Assembly (NCBI GenBank): GCA_026901365.1
Contig: QLOH01000048.1
Coordinates: 682,001 to 746,000, forward strand
Source of the DNA: Sesbania bispinosa
Lineage: Eukaryota > Streptophyta > Magnoliopsida > Fabales > Fabaceae
Direction: 5' to 3'
DNA length: 64,000 nt
In this document: piece by piece, positions 1 through 10,974 of the stretch
Position numbering within the stretch: the stretch's first letter is position 1
How the letters are laid out: the number at the start of each line of letters is the position of its first letter
The notes under the pieces: generated by a model
Told to the model about the DNA's origin: nothing
Seen by the model: only the letters and a program-made list of their open reading frames with translations
Databases searched by the model: none
Made by a program: the position numbers and the translations under genes

Positions 1-665
1 ATTTCTATATGCTTTGCCATAGAATGTTGAATAGGATTCTTAGACAAATTAATAGTGCTAGTATTATCACACATCACACTGATAGAATTTAAAGCAATAT
101 TAAAATCTTCCAATTGATATTTTACCCAAAGAAGCTGTGAACAACAGCTTGCTACTGCAATGTATTCTGCTTTTACTGTAGATAATGCAATGGTGCTTTG
201 TCTTTTGCCAGACCAGCTGATCATGTTATTTCCAAAGAAATGACATCCTCCACTGGTTGATTTCCTTTCAATTCGGTCTTCAGTAAAGTCAGCATCACAA
301 TACCCTACTAACCTGCAATCCTTACTCTTCTTATAGCACATACCAAGATTAGTAGTGCCATTAAGATAACTAAAGATTCTCTTTACAGCCTTGTAATGAG
401 TAATTCTTGGATCAGATTGAAATCTTGCACACAAACATACACTAAACATACTATCAAGTATGGTTGATGTAAGATACAATATTGAACCAATCATTCCTCT
501 ATACATTGTTTGATCAACAGATTTTTCTCCTTCATCTTTACTTAAGATGGCAGATGGATGCATGGGAGTTGACACATGCTTGCAGTCATTCATATTGAAC
601 CTCTTAAGAATCTCTTTTGTATATTTCTCTTGATGGATCCATATAAAATCATATTCTTGCTTAAC
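1..665 (-). pseudogene. copia pol: end of reverse transcriptase and RNase H
   Basis: This continues in the same frame after the TAG at 666-668. It is open to the window edge and encodes the tail of the copia reverse transcriptase followed by RNase H. Visible RNase H signatures are DADFTEDRIERKSTSG, the glutamate motif ALSTVKAEYIA and the later VMCDNTSTI, which supply the usual acidic active-site residues. The upstream part has the conserved block CKHVSTPMHP and the LMYLTST-like segment seen as LYLTSTILDS. RNase H removes the RNA template during reverse transcription in the virus-like particle. Without a start codon or intact upstream frame it cannot be made as a functional polyprotein. The 3' LTR should lie left of base 1. 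Confidence 0.85.
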
Positions 666-1229
666 CTAAAGTCCCAAAAAAAATTTCAGTTCTCCCATCA
701 TACTCATTTCAAACTCAGGCTGCATAAGCTTAGAAAACTCTTTGCAAAGTGAAGAATTTATTGAACCAAATATAATGTCATCAACATATATCTGGGCAAG
801 AATAAAGTCTTTGTTAGACATTTTTCTAAAAATAGTTGTGTCTACTTTTCCTCTCTCAAAACCATTTTTTATGACAAAATTGCTCAGTCTGTCATACCAA
901 GCCCTTGGAGCTTGTTTAAGACCATACATAACCTTTTTCAATTTAAAAACATGTTCTAGAAAAGTAGTATCTTCAAAACCCGGGGGTTATCTAACAAGTA
1001 CTTCTTCCTCAATGATTCCATTAAGAAAGGCACTCTTAACATCCATTTGATATAACTTGATGCCATTATTGGTTGCATAGGAAATCAAAATCCTAATGGC
1101 TTCAAGCCTAGCTACAGGAGCAAAGGTTTCAGTAAAGTCAATACCTTCTTGTTGATTATAGCCTTGAGCAACCAATCTGGATTTGTTTTTGACAACTTTC
1201 CCTTCTTCAGAGAGTTTGTTTTTGAACAC
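666..1229 (-). pseudogene. copia reverse transcriptase (RVT_2) with two nonsense codons
   Basis: The fragment encodes the core of a copia reverse transcriptase. The N-terminal part has LVAQGYNQQEGIDFTETFAP and the catalytic-aspartate motif MDVKSAFLNG. The palm motif YVDD sits in AQIYVDDIIFGS, preceded by YGLKQAPRAWYDRL. The frame is interrupted by TAA at 987-989, where the family normally has a Gln before PPGFE. It ends in TAG at 666-668, just after FFLGL, where Gln is also expected. Both are explained by C-to-T change. Catalytic residues are still readable, so decay is by nonsense rather than deletion. Confidence 0.92.
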
Positions 1230-2384
1230 TCATTTGGTTCCAATAATAGTTTTCCCATAGGGTTTAGGAACTAAGGTCCAGACATCACTCCTTGCAAATT
1301 GATTAATCTCTTCTTGCATGGCTAGGATCCACCCTTCATCACGCAAAGCTTCATCAATGTTTTTTGGCTCTATTTCAGACAAGAGTGCAAGGCTGTTGAC
1401 TTCTCTGAGTCTTGATCTTGTTCTTACTTCTTCTGAAGTATCACCAATGATTTGCTCCCTGGGGTGATGAGACTTGTATCTCCACTCATTTCTATGAGGA
1501 AATATATTCTCTGTTTGAGACTCAACATGAGCTGTTTGAAGAGGTGCAGTTTCAGAAGGTCCACCAGAAGGTCTTTCAGAGGATCCTTCATAAGGTTCTT
1601 CCACCTTTGCTTGAATCTTTTCAGATGATGGGTTCAGCTCCATTCCTACAAAATCATCTTCAAGATCTGATAGTTCCCCATCAGTCTCTTTCTTATCATT
1701 GAATTTTACATGAATTGATTCTTCTACAACTAAGGTTCTAGAGTTGTAAACTTTGTATGCCATTGAAGTTTCAGAATATCCAATGAAAAATCTTTTATCT
1801 GATTTTGCATCAAATTTTCCAAGATCATCTTTAGTGTTTAGTATAAAACACTCACATCCAAAGATATGGAAATATGAAATGTTGGGCTTCCTTCCTCTCC
1901 ACAGTTCATAAGGAGTCTTTTTAAGAATTGGTCTTACCAATATTCTATTTTGAATGTAACAGGCTATTTGAATAGCTTTTGCCCATAAAGATCTTGGTAG
2001 ATTGCTTGAAATGAGCATGGTTCTCCCCATCTCTTGCAAACTTCTTTTCTTTCTCTCAACAACCCCATTTTGCTGAGGTGTTCTTGCCACAGAGAAATTG
2101 TGAGAGATCCCATTCTCATCACAAAATAGTCTGAAGCTTGAATTTTCAAACTCTCCACCATAATCACTTCTTATGGAAGAAATACAAAATCCTTTTTCAT
2201 TTTGCACCTTCTTACAGAATATTGTGAAATTTTCAAAAGTATTATCCTTGCTTCTGAGGAATATCACCCATGTGAATCTTGTATAGTCATCAACAATAAC
2301 CAAACCATATTTCTTAACACTAAGACTTTCTGTTCTAGCGGGACCAAACAGATCAATGTGAAGAAACAACATTCTTGCTCTTAA
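1230..2384 (-). pseudogene. copia integrase catalytic core and C-terminal domain
   Basis: This encodes the DD35E integrase core. Counting from the Met at 2372, the catalytic residues are Asp7 in HIDLFGP, Asp70 in SIRSDYGGEF and Glu106 in PQQNGVVERK, giving D(63)D(35)E spacing as expected for retroelement integrases. A linker with the copia motif FIGYSETSMAYKVYN and an acidic stretch lead into the start of reverse transcriptase (EIEPKNIDEALRDEGW). It ends in TGA at 1230-1232, where a Trp (GTKWVF-like) is expected, so TGG became TGA. A frameshift near 2385 separates it from the preceding zinc-binding region. The integrase would insert the cDNA into nuclear DNA. Confidence 0.93.
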
Positions 2385-2535
2385 ATGAGTATCTTGTTTG
2401 TTTTCCCTTCAGACAGTTTTCACATAAAATGTCATATTTGAAAGAGAGCCTGGGTAAACCTTTAACAAGGTTGTGTTTTGTTAGCTTTGAGATTAATCTC
2501 AAGCTGGCATGCCCAAGTTTCTGATGCCAAATCTG
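2385..2535 (-). pseudogene. GAG-pre-integrase / integrase HHCC zinc-binding domain
   Basis: This short stretch carries no long open frame of its own, but its minus-strand translation reads WHQKLGHASLRLISKLTKHN and ends in CENCLKGKQT. The two His and the CxxC form the HHCC zinc-binding domain that precedes the copia integrase core. It follows the protease after an in-frame TAA (2536-2538) and is separated from the core by a frameshift near 2385. The domain is known to help integrase multimerise and bind cDNA ends. Recognition rests on the LGHAS and CxxCxKGK motifs. Confidence 0.85.
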
Positions 2536-2934
2536 TTATTCATCTTCCACAGAGAGAAAACACTTCACATTTTGATTTGCAAGTTCCTCTAGATCAATCT
2601 TGTACACATTATTGTGTCTGTTAGCAATAAAGAGGATTTGATCTGAAGAGTCCTTGACTATACATCCTTCCTTGGTAAAGGAAACAACATATCCACTGCC
2701 ACATAATTGACTTATGCTCAGAAGGTTATACTGAAGTCCTTCAACAAGAAGAACATTTTTAATGAGGGATGGAGGAGTCATACCTATTTTCCCAATACCA
2801 GTGATCCTCCCTTGCTGGTTTCCACCAAAGGTGACCACTCCTCCCTTCTTGGGTATAAGGTTTTGGAACAAACACCTTTCGCCCGTCATGTGTTGCGAGC
2901 ATCCACTTTCCAGGTACCATAGTGAGAACATCAT
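2536..2934 (-). pseudogene. copia aspartic protease with altered active site
   Basis: The protein begins around WYLESGCSQHMTGE, which aligns with the copia protease signature in which an Asp-Ser-Gly triad is followed by C-x-x-HMTG. Here the catalytic Asp is Glu (GAA), which should abolish aspartic protease activity. The later block GVVTFGGNQQGRITGIGKIG and LLVEGLQYNLLSISQLCGSG is typical of the family and confirms the identity. The frame ends at TAA 2536-2538. It is out of frame with gag by a shift near 2931. The protease would cleave the Gag-Pol polyprotein inside particles. Confidence 0.9.
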
Positions 2935-4773
2935 TTACCTTTCTTCTTCCCCTTGTGCTTACATCTGGACACATGGTGTCCAGGTTTTCCATAGTGAGAA
3001 CATCCTTTACCTTTCTTAATAGCCTTTTTGGAAGGACTCAGAATAGAGAGTTCAGATGATTCACTTTCAGAGAATCCCAAGCCACATTTGTCATTACAAC
3101 TTTTCTGACTTCCCAACAACTTGTTGAGGTTTTCAATTCCGTTAACAAAGTTGGCTAGATCTCTAGTGAGTTCTTTAACCTGTCTCTAAAGTTTTTTATT
3201 TTCTTTAGATAGGTGCTTAGAACTACTAGCCTCAGATTCCAGAATCTTTTCCTTGAGCACAAGATTCTTTACTTCAAGAGCCTCACTCTTATTACACACT
3301 TCTGCAATAGGAACAATTAAAGATTTAGGTACCCACATTTTCTTGGGTCCTTTCTTGTTAGCTTTGGGTTTCTTCTTCCCCTTGTGCTTACATCTAGACA
3401 CATGGTATCCAGGTTTGCCACCGTGAGAACACCCTTTACCTTTCTTAATAACTTTTTTGGAAGGACTAAGAATAGAGGGTTCAGATGATTCACTTTCAGA
3501 GAATCCCAAGCCACATTTGTCATTGGAACTTTTCTGACTTCCCAACAACTTGTTGAGGTTTTCAGTTCCCTTAACAAAGTTGGATAGATCTTTAGTGAGT
3601 TCTTTAACCTGTCTTTGAAGTTTTTTATTTTCTTCAGATAGGTCCTTAGAACTACTAGCCTCAGATTCCAGAATCTTTTCCTTGAGCATAGGATTCTCTA
3701 CTTCAAGAGCCTCAGTCTTATTACACACTTCTATGTATGCTCTAGAGAGATCCTTATATTCTTGGAAAAGTTCTTTGGAATTTTCTAGCAAATCATCATA
3801 CATCTCTTGAAGAGTTTGAGGCATTACCTCAGATTCTGAATTATGTGAAGAAGGAAGGCTTGGCATTAGACACAAATTGGCTTCTTCAGATGATTCCTCT
3901 TCTTCCTTTGAAATAGAGTCATCAAGATCCTCCCATGTTGCCATGAGACCTTTCTTCTTCTTAAAGAACTTCTTCTTCTTGAAGGATGACTTCTTCAGCT
4001 TTGGGCAATCTGTCTTCATATGAACTGGCAGCTTGCACTCAAAACAAATTATTTTTTCTGAGAAGGGGGTATCCTTACCTGACTTACCTGTTTTGGATCT
4101 GAAGGGTTGGTGTTTTCTGAACTTTCCCTTGTTCTGAAGCATCTTCCTGATCTTCCTACTCAACAAGGCAAGATCTTCATCATCTTCAGAACTGCCTTCA
4201 GAATCCTCGTTAGTTTCTGAAGCTTCTTTAGTCTGCATGGCTTTCATGGCTCCATGTCTGAGCTGCTTGGACTTGGTGTTCAATGCTAAAGATTTCTTCT
4301 TGGATTCATCTTCACCAAGTTCTAACTCATGGACTTTGAGAGAGCCCAGAAGTTCTTCCATTCTTAAGGTGTTTAAATTTTTAGCCTCTTAAATGGCAGT
4401 AACTTTGGGTCTCCAAGCCTTTGGCAAGATCCTTAGAATCTTACGATTATTATCTCCAGATTCATAGGTTCTGCCTAAGGAATTTAGTCTATTAGTTATT
4501 GTCTAAAACCTACCATACATTTGGTCAATGGTTTCAGACTCTTGCATCTTGAACATCTCATATTGATGAACAAGCATGTTGACCTTGAACTGCTTGACAT
4601 TCTCAGTCCCCTCATGAGGTGATGCTAGTGTGTCCCAAATCTCCTTGGCTGATTTGCATCCATGAACCTTCTCATACTCAGGTTTATTTAGAGAACAAAC
4701 CAAATAGAGTTGGACCTTTGCATTTAGATGAATACATGCTTTCTGCTCACCAAAATTTCCACTACCAGTATGG
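2931..4773 (-). pseudogene. copia Gag with coiled coil and defective zinc knuckles
   Basis: The N-terminal part (about 4503-4764) has the copia gag signature HGCKSAKEIWDTLASPHEGT. After stops at 4503-4505 and 4389-4391 a long frame (4361-3186) holds a Lys/Glu-rich region, one good CCHC knuckle (CFECKLPVHMKTDC), an acidic linker, a predicted coiled coil (KTEALEVENPMLKEKILESE) and a second knuckle. That second knuckle occurs twice because of a tandem duplication. In both copies key residues are lost: the second Cys is Gly in one and Tyr in the other, and one copy also has His replaced by Tyr. The WVPKS motif after it resembles Sirevirus Gag. Gag would form the particle and bind RNA. Confidence 0.87.
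2942..3732 (-). repeat. 429-bp in-frame tandem duplication inside copia gag
   Basis: Bases 2942-3303 repeat 3371-3732 with an offset of exactly 429 bp (143 codons). The unit covers the coiled coil, a Ser-rich linker and the second zinc knuckle. Copies differ at scattered sites; one (3186-3188) has TAG where the other has CAA. Because 429 is a multiple of three, the duplication kept the frame when it arose. Confidence 0.9.
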
Positions 4774-5862
4774 TGTAACACCCACAATTTCCACTACTAG
4801 TATATATAAATAAGATAGAGAAAGTTTAGAAATAAAAATTATGAGGTATTTAGGAACTATTGATAAATAATCAAATTTAGATTTTTGAAACTATCCAACC
4901 ATAATTTTAAATAATTTTCCTAAAAAGGAGTTTGGGAAAATGACCTGAATACCCTTAGTAATTGTACAATTAAAGAAAATATAAATCTAATCATGAAAAA
5001 TATCTAAAACTTAAGGGGAACTTTATTTTTCATCAAAATGGTCTTATTATAATTAATAATGAATTTTAGAAATTAATTTAAAATTTTTCTGGCACTTTTG
5101 GGCAAAAGGACCAAAACGCCCCTGGTTGGCAGTGCAATCCTAGCTAGTATATGAAAATTCGTGAAATAATATGGAAAATATACCTTGGACCTTAATAGTG
5201 GATTAAAATTATATTTATAACTTTATAGAATTTTTGTGTGTAACACCACAATTTTTTCTATCTGCTTACTCTTGTTGAAATCTGACTGTTTGTGTGTGAT
5301 AACTGGGAAAATTGGGAAATAAGAGAGTTTAAGTGAGAAGTGAGTTCTAATCACATTTTTAGGCTTAAAATAGGTTAGAACAATTATAGGGGATTTTCTA
5401 GAACATTTGGGAATTTTTGGTGTGAAATTACCTTTTTACCCCCTATTTTTTTGGAAAATGACCAAATTGCCCTTGTATCAAATCCGAAAATTTTCTCCAA
5501 CATTTAACCAAAATCCCTCATATAAGGCCTTCACATACCATGTGCAAGGAGAAGGAATCACCATAACTTGTATTACACACTTTCTAAGTAAAAAAGTAAG
5601 AAAGAAAAGCCTACATCATGATGCATCACATTCCAAGTGTCATTTCATCCTTACCACATGCAAAAGCAACATTTTCTCTCCCTTCTTTCTCCTCAAACAG
5701 CCATGAAACACTCTTCCCCTTCTTTTCTCCATTTTCATTTTTCACACTTTCTTAAAGGTTCCATTTTTGAGCCTTTAACTCAAAAATTTTCACTTTCATC
5801 CTTTGAAAAAGTTTGCTTGGGAGATCACAAGCAACACAAAGAGGGGAAAATCTATTGATTTG
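4774..5862 (+). repeat. A 5' LTR, first part
   Basis: The segment matches 21195-22080 and, after the break there, 33532-33736. It begins TGTAACACCC and is interrupted at 5862 by element I. A diverged second copy of the LTR head, TGTAACACCACAA, lies 465 bp inside at 5239. The same offset is seen in the 3' LTR, at 21660. No coding sequence is evident. Confidence 0.88.
5858..5862. other. Target-site duplication of I (left)
   Basis: ATTTG here equals ATTTG at 13226-13230 on the other side of element I. The empty site at 33732-33736 has a single copy. Confidence 0.92.
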
Positions 5863-7860
5863 TGTAATGTCCTAATTTCTAATTTCAGAAATAGTGCTTG
5901 TTGGAAGCAAAATTTCCAAAACATACAAATTATTTCGTCCTTTTTGATATCGAAACTAAAGAGATACAACTTACATTGCCCAACAAACATATAAGTTGTA
6001 TATACTCTGGGAAATAAGTTAACATTATATACATACATGTTAACATCTACATCCAAAACATAAGGGTACTAGGATATAGTTATACATGCCCTTAGTTAAC
6101 CAAAATAAATAAAAAAGTATACATGTATTACTCTATCCTATTCCAAAACAACTAAGCATGTCTCTATGCACATAATCATATACAAAAGAGTCAACTGCAT
6201 GAAAAATTCCTTAAACTCCTATTGACTTCTGTGATCTTGTGTATGTCCCTGCATATCTGAAATATAAAATCCCACAGCGTGGGGTAAGACTAACGTCCTA
6301 GTGAGGTAACAGGCTGCAACCAAACCAATGAACAATAATACATATCACCAATTAAGAGAATCATAACAATACTTCATGAAACATACCCATGATAACCTCA
6401 ATAATCATAACATAAATCATAAACTGAATTCTGAACCATGGATTTAACCTTTTCCTTAGGCTAGACTGAGCTCAGGCTAACAGGAACCGTCGTCCCTGAA
6501 GGCCGGTAGACCTTACCTAAAACCATTCCCAAGGCCATAAAAGACCTTAACCTTTACCAAGAGTCAAAAGACCCCAATCACATTTTCATGCATAAAACAT
6601 ATCTCAATTAATTCATATCAACACATACAAGTCATTCATGAAAAAATTTTCTAAGGTAACCTAATCCTTACCATTTCCAACCTCATTCTCAATTATAGCA
6701 ATTATTAGGGAAATTCTAAATACTCACAAGTAATAACATCTAATTCATACCATAATCATCATTAATCAAACCAGAAGAAAAGGGAAAGAGGGAGTAGGGT
6801 TCATGCAAGAGAAATTCCACTTAGAAGTGAGTGTGTGGTTACACTCACCTTGAAACGATTGGTGAAATTGAGAAGAGAAGAGTGTTGGGGAGATAAGAAA
6901 CTCGAAGGGGCTTCGATTTTGAGGACCTAAGTTCTTCCTTGATCTTCAGTTTTTCTTTCGCTTGAGCTAAAATGGTCCAGAGAGCCTCTCCCAGACCCCT
7001 GATTTTCGCTCCAGCGAAAACTTACTCGCTTAAGCGAATTTGAACCTGAAAAAGACCCCTCTCTGGACAGTTTTCGCTTGAGCGAATTTTCTTTCGCTTG
7101 AGCGAAAATGGTCCAGAGAGCCTCTCCCAGACCCCTGATTTTCGCTCAAGCGAAAACTTACTCGCTTAAGTGAATTTTACAGCAAACTGAACTTCAAAAT
7201 TTCTCTGCATAATTCGCTCAAGCGAATCTATTTCTCTTAAGCGAAAATGAGTCTGTTTGAAGGTGAAATTTTGATCGAAACCCTATTACATAATCTATCA
7301 AACTGAAGCCCCAGACCTTAGCTTTCTATCCCAAGTGGAATCACCTTAATTGGACACCTACAACTCTAGATATTCTCAATTTAGTGAGCAAAGGTCATAG
7401 AGTTTAAAACTCAAAATGCTTTTGTAGTCTAAGTCTTGTTTCCTCACTTCCTAAACCATTTTCCTTGCTTGTTTTACACATAGTTACTTATCTAAATCTT
7501 ACCCTAATTAAGAAAATCCCTAAATACTCTTTTATTGGCTATTACTCATTCATATCCTTGTTCTAATCTCTTCTAACTCATCCTAAATCTTAACTACCGG
7601 ATTGTTACTTGAACAAGGACTCTAACACCTATATTTCTTAATTTAGCTCCTCCAAATTCTCACCTACTCCGTCATTCCTAGTTTCCCTTTGCTAAAACAC
7701 ATTCCTATCTTAGTTACTCTCTTAAATATACCCTTTAATGCCAATAAATTCTCATTATCCTCATAATCTTACTCAAAATCCTTCCTCTTTCCCCAACTTC
7801 TCACTCCCTTTCTAACTTACCTTTAGTTGATTTTGGGTCCTATTTTTCTGGGATGTTACA
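5863..7860 (-). repeat. I 3' LTR (left copy)
   Basis: 1998 bp, bounded by TGTAATGTCC and GGATGTTACA, so the termini are inverted TGTAA/TTACA. It matches 10975-13225 along its length; the copies differ mainly in the number of 136-bp subrepeats. The inside edge abuts the PPT at 7861. Confidence 0.93.
6951..7245. repeat. Subrepeats with TTCGCT-NN-AGCGAA palindromes (left LTR of I)
   Basis: About two 136-bp units with phrases such as GGTCCAGAGAGCCTCTCCC. Each carries several 14-bp palindromes such as TTCGCTTGAGCGAA, TTCGCTCAAGCGAA and CTCGCTTAAGCGAA. The unit offset is measured from 6971-6980 to 7107-7116. Confidence 0.92.
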
Positions 7861-7874
7861 TTTCTACCCCCTAA
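7861..7874 (-). other. Polypurine tract of I
   Basis: The minus strand reads TTTAGGGGGTAGAAA directly before the 3' LTR. It is the expected primer for plus-strand synthesis and fixes the element's orientation. Confidence 0.85.
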
Positions 7875-10800
7875 AAGGAATTTTGTCCCCAAAATTCGCT
7901 CCGGCTATATTTCAACACCAATTCACCTCCCATCTCCTAATTCCTCGAAATACAAGTTCCTAAACTTATACCTCTCCCCGAATTCCATAATGTGGTTTCT
8001 CTAATAGGTTCTCACACTCTCTACTTTATTTGAGTATACTCAACTGGTCTGGTTAGACAACTCACTTGATAAAATCTAATGATAGGAAAAGATTTCACGC
8101 AACAACTAAGTAAGGATCCTAATTCAATACCCAAACCCATCAACCACCAGTTGGTTTTAAGTCTTATGTTCTTAATGATCTAGCTAGGTTTAAGAAAATT
8201 CCAAGTGATTTACAGGTTTATATTCTAAGTTCTACTATATTACTAACAATAAGTCATGCACACATAATTACTCAACCCCTCGAATCACTAAGTTGGTGTT
8301 GGCGAAATAATCCAACACTCACGTCATGTTCGAGGAATTAAGTTCACATAATCACATAGACAGACACCGCACCCAAGTGTGAGGAAAGTCAGTCATTCTT
8401 TTAAGAAAAATAACGGAATTCCAACAACACTCATGCCATAAACGTAGGTATAATACCTACCGGTTACAACATGAACACGGTAAACTCTCCTAGTCTCCTA
8501 TCTTCCCATAATGGGATCTTTCTCTATCCCACCTACCCGTTAAGACTTGCACTTAGTTTGGTTCTAAGTTTTACTTAAAAGGAAAGTGACTCAATGTTAT
8601 CCACACCCTGGTCCTTCTATATGTAAGGATTTCTAAATGTTTTAAAGTTCTAACCTAGTGAGTGAGCCTAACAACCTCTCAATCCTTCCTAACACTCCGA
8701 CCAGGCCTAACTATACACAGTCAAATCTAACTTTCAGGTTGGGTTAAACTTGGTTGTGGTCGAGTACTGAGTGCCTTCTATAGCTTCACATGCCCTACCT
8801 ATAAGGCTACCCCCCTTAAGGCTTCAAGCTCTTCCTAATATTTCTCAGTATTCAAAATCTTGATTTCTCTCTTGGAGATATCAAGCCTACAACCAGATGC
8901 CTAATCTAATTTGCTTTTCCCCTCTCATAAATTCCAGAGTTATTTCTATTATGGTGTGAAATGGAATTCCCTATTTCTGTTTGGGATGTGAACATATGTA
9001 AACATAGTCACCATTACAACATATAGGTATATGGTTTAATGTTCTAGTATTTCCCTCATGGAATTCATGGATGAGATTAAGTATTTGGGTGGCTGGGAAA
9101 ACATCTATATCTGCTTGGTAATTCTTGGATAACTTTAACGTGACCTGGTAATCCTTTGGTTCTATTCGTTCCTCAACAGGACATCAAATTCTACTCCCTT
9201 CCCTTTTCTAATTAATTCAGAGTGTTTAGATTACTCCTAATGTTTCGTCATTCTTTAACTAAGGTATTTTGATTCACTTTCTATATCCCTAATGAATGCT
9301 TCTGGCGATCACTAATTCTTTCTACAAGATTATTTCTAGTGTGGCTTAATTGGGAAATTCTCGTTCTCACTTAAGTTGTAGACATTACACTGCAATCTTA
9401 TAGAATTTACACTACAACTCCCAAACTCCTTAGCTCAGGTTCTTCTCCCTTAAAAGGGTTGTAACTAAGGTTGCTCTCCCTTAACATTAATAGGTTCACT
9501 AAGATGTTTTGGATGATGTTTTAACTAAGATGGATTTCCGAGAAAAAATTGGTTCATACTCACTTTCCTGACTAAAGGCCTTTACATAATTCTTCTCCCG
9601 AGTACTTCTCCGAGTCCTCGAGGTCAAAACCGATATGATTAAACTGAAGGTATGAATGAATGTTCGCCTTGGAAAATTTCTAGATTCTTAGGGTTATAAA
9701 GCATTACTTCCTAAAATCTTTAAGTATTTTCTAAAGGTGAAAAGAAAGAGCGAAGGTATGGTTTTCTCGTGACAAATTACTCACTCGGTAGGATGCAAAG
9801 ATGTTGCTAATTGTAAGTCCTGGAAGTGTAATAATATTAGATAATTGAAATCTAACTACCTTTACTAGGGATCTCTACCTTATTCATCTCCTAAACATGC
9901 CCCCAACTCCTTGCGGGTTACCAATTGATGGTGTAGTCCTCACCTAAGGGTTTCTAGAATGTCAGGGTCACAAGACACTGCCTCTAGGGCCACTAGGTGT
10001 TCTCTAAATGTGAGATGAAAGGGTGAGGAGATGGTAGCTGCCATGAATACCTACCCGTCTGGTAAGGCCTAAGGATCCTGTTCATGTAATCCATGGATAA
10101 GGCAAAGAGTAAGGTGGCTGAAAGAATCATCACTCGCCTGAAAGTCTCCTGACTACCCTCAAGGTGGCCTAGCGAATACACCTATTCTTACATTATCTAA
10201 AAAAAAACTCAATTTCCTAACCCTTCTAAGTTTAGGTCTAAATGTCTATATGTCCCTGCTAAGTTTTCTGACTTTAGGTAAGGTCTTAAGCCTAATTAAG
10301 TTATAATCCTCTATACACTTTCTCGATGGTTTGGAATCCTCTTGGGTGCCTCTGCAACCTCTGGTTTACCATAAGTAGAGTTTCTATCTTAACTAGGACT
10401 ACAGTCCCGCATTCCTTCTAACGTGACCTCATAAGGGTTTGTCTCAAAAGAAACTTTAACTATGTGAATTACTACCTAACAAGTGCACACACATTCTAAC
10501 ATAATATGACATAAAATCACTCATACAAACCAATGTCACAAAGAGATAGCAAATCACACAATACTTCAGATTATAGAATTTACACAATCAGAACTACTTT
10601 ATAAGTCAAACAACAACCATCCTCTAAAAATAACGAATCAATCTTAACTAACTGCCTTAAGAGTGCCTAATGCTCACTAAGGCTCCAGGGTCACCTTTTA
10701 TAAGGCTCCTAAGGTAAGGGTTCCATTTTCAAAAATTAACCTAAGTTACTCTCTTTCTAACAAAAGAATGGGTGGCTTTAACTTTGTTAAGGAAGTATCC

Positions 10801-10959
10801 TAACTTCCAGAACAAAGTACCCTACTCACATAACTGACCATAGTCTCCATATACAACACACACCATAGGAGTGATCAGTTCCTATAATGAGTACATGTAC
10901 TAGACGATTATAATAAGTCACGGGCAACTAACCTAACCACAGTCCAATTGGATTGAACT
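7875..10959 (-). other. Non-coding interior of I
   Basis: About 3.1 kb without a recognisable gag, protease, reverse transcriptase or integrase motif in any frame. The longest frames are short and look like chance. The interior of A is similar in size and equally non-coding. In LARD-type elements this region is thought to carry packaging signals, but I cannot point to one here. Confidence 0.75.
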
Positions 10960-10971
10960 GCTCTGATACCA
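10960..10971 (-). other. Primer-binding site of I (tRNA-Met)
   Basis: The minus strand reads TGGTATCAGAGC, complementary to the 3' end of plant initiator tRNA-Met, three bases inside the right LTR. Confidence 0.92.
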
Positions 10972-10974
10972 AAA

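Larger units (their letters stand above)
1..4773 (-). mobile_element. K: decayed Ty1/copia (Sirevirus-like) retrotransposon, truncated
   Basis: A minus-strand copia-type polyprotein reads from right to left as gag, zinc knuckles, protease, GAG-pre-integrase, integrase, reverse transcriptase and RNase H, which is the Ty1/copia order. The RNase H end runs off the window at base 1, so its 3' LTR is not seen. The gag end is cut at 4773, where element A begins. A long coiled-coil-rich gag with several zinc knuckles and a WVPKS motif suggests the Sirevirus lineage. At least six in-frame stops and two frameshifts show it is dead. The lineage is inferred; the copia identity is secure. Confidence 0.9.

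Noticed and set aside
5796..6056. Minus-strand ORF repeated at 10908-11168
   Set aside because: It is duplicated only because it lies in the two LTRs of I; it has no coding features and its ends differ at the LTR borders.
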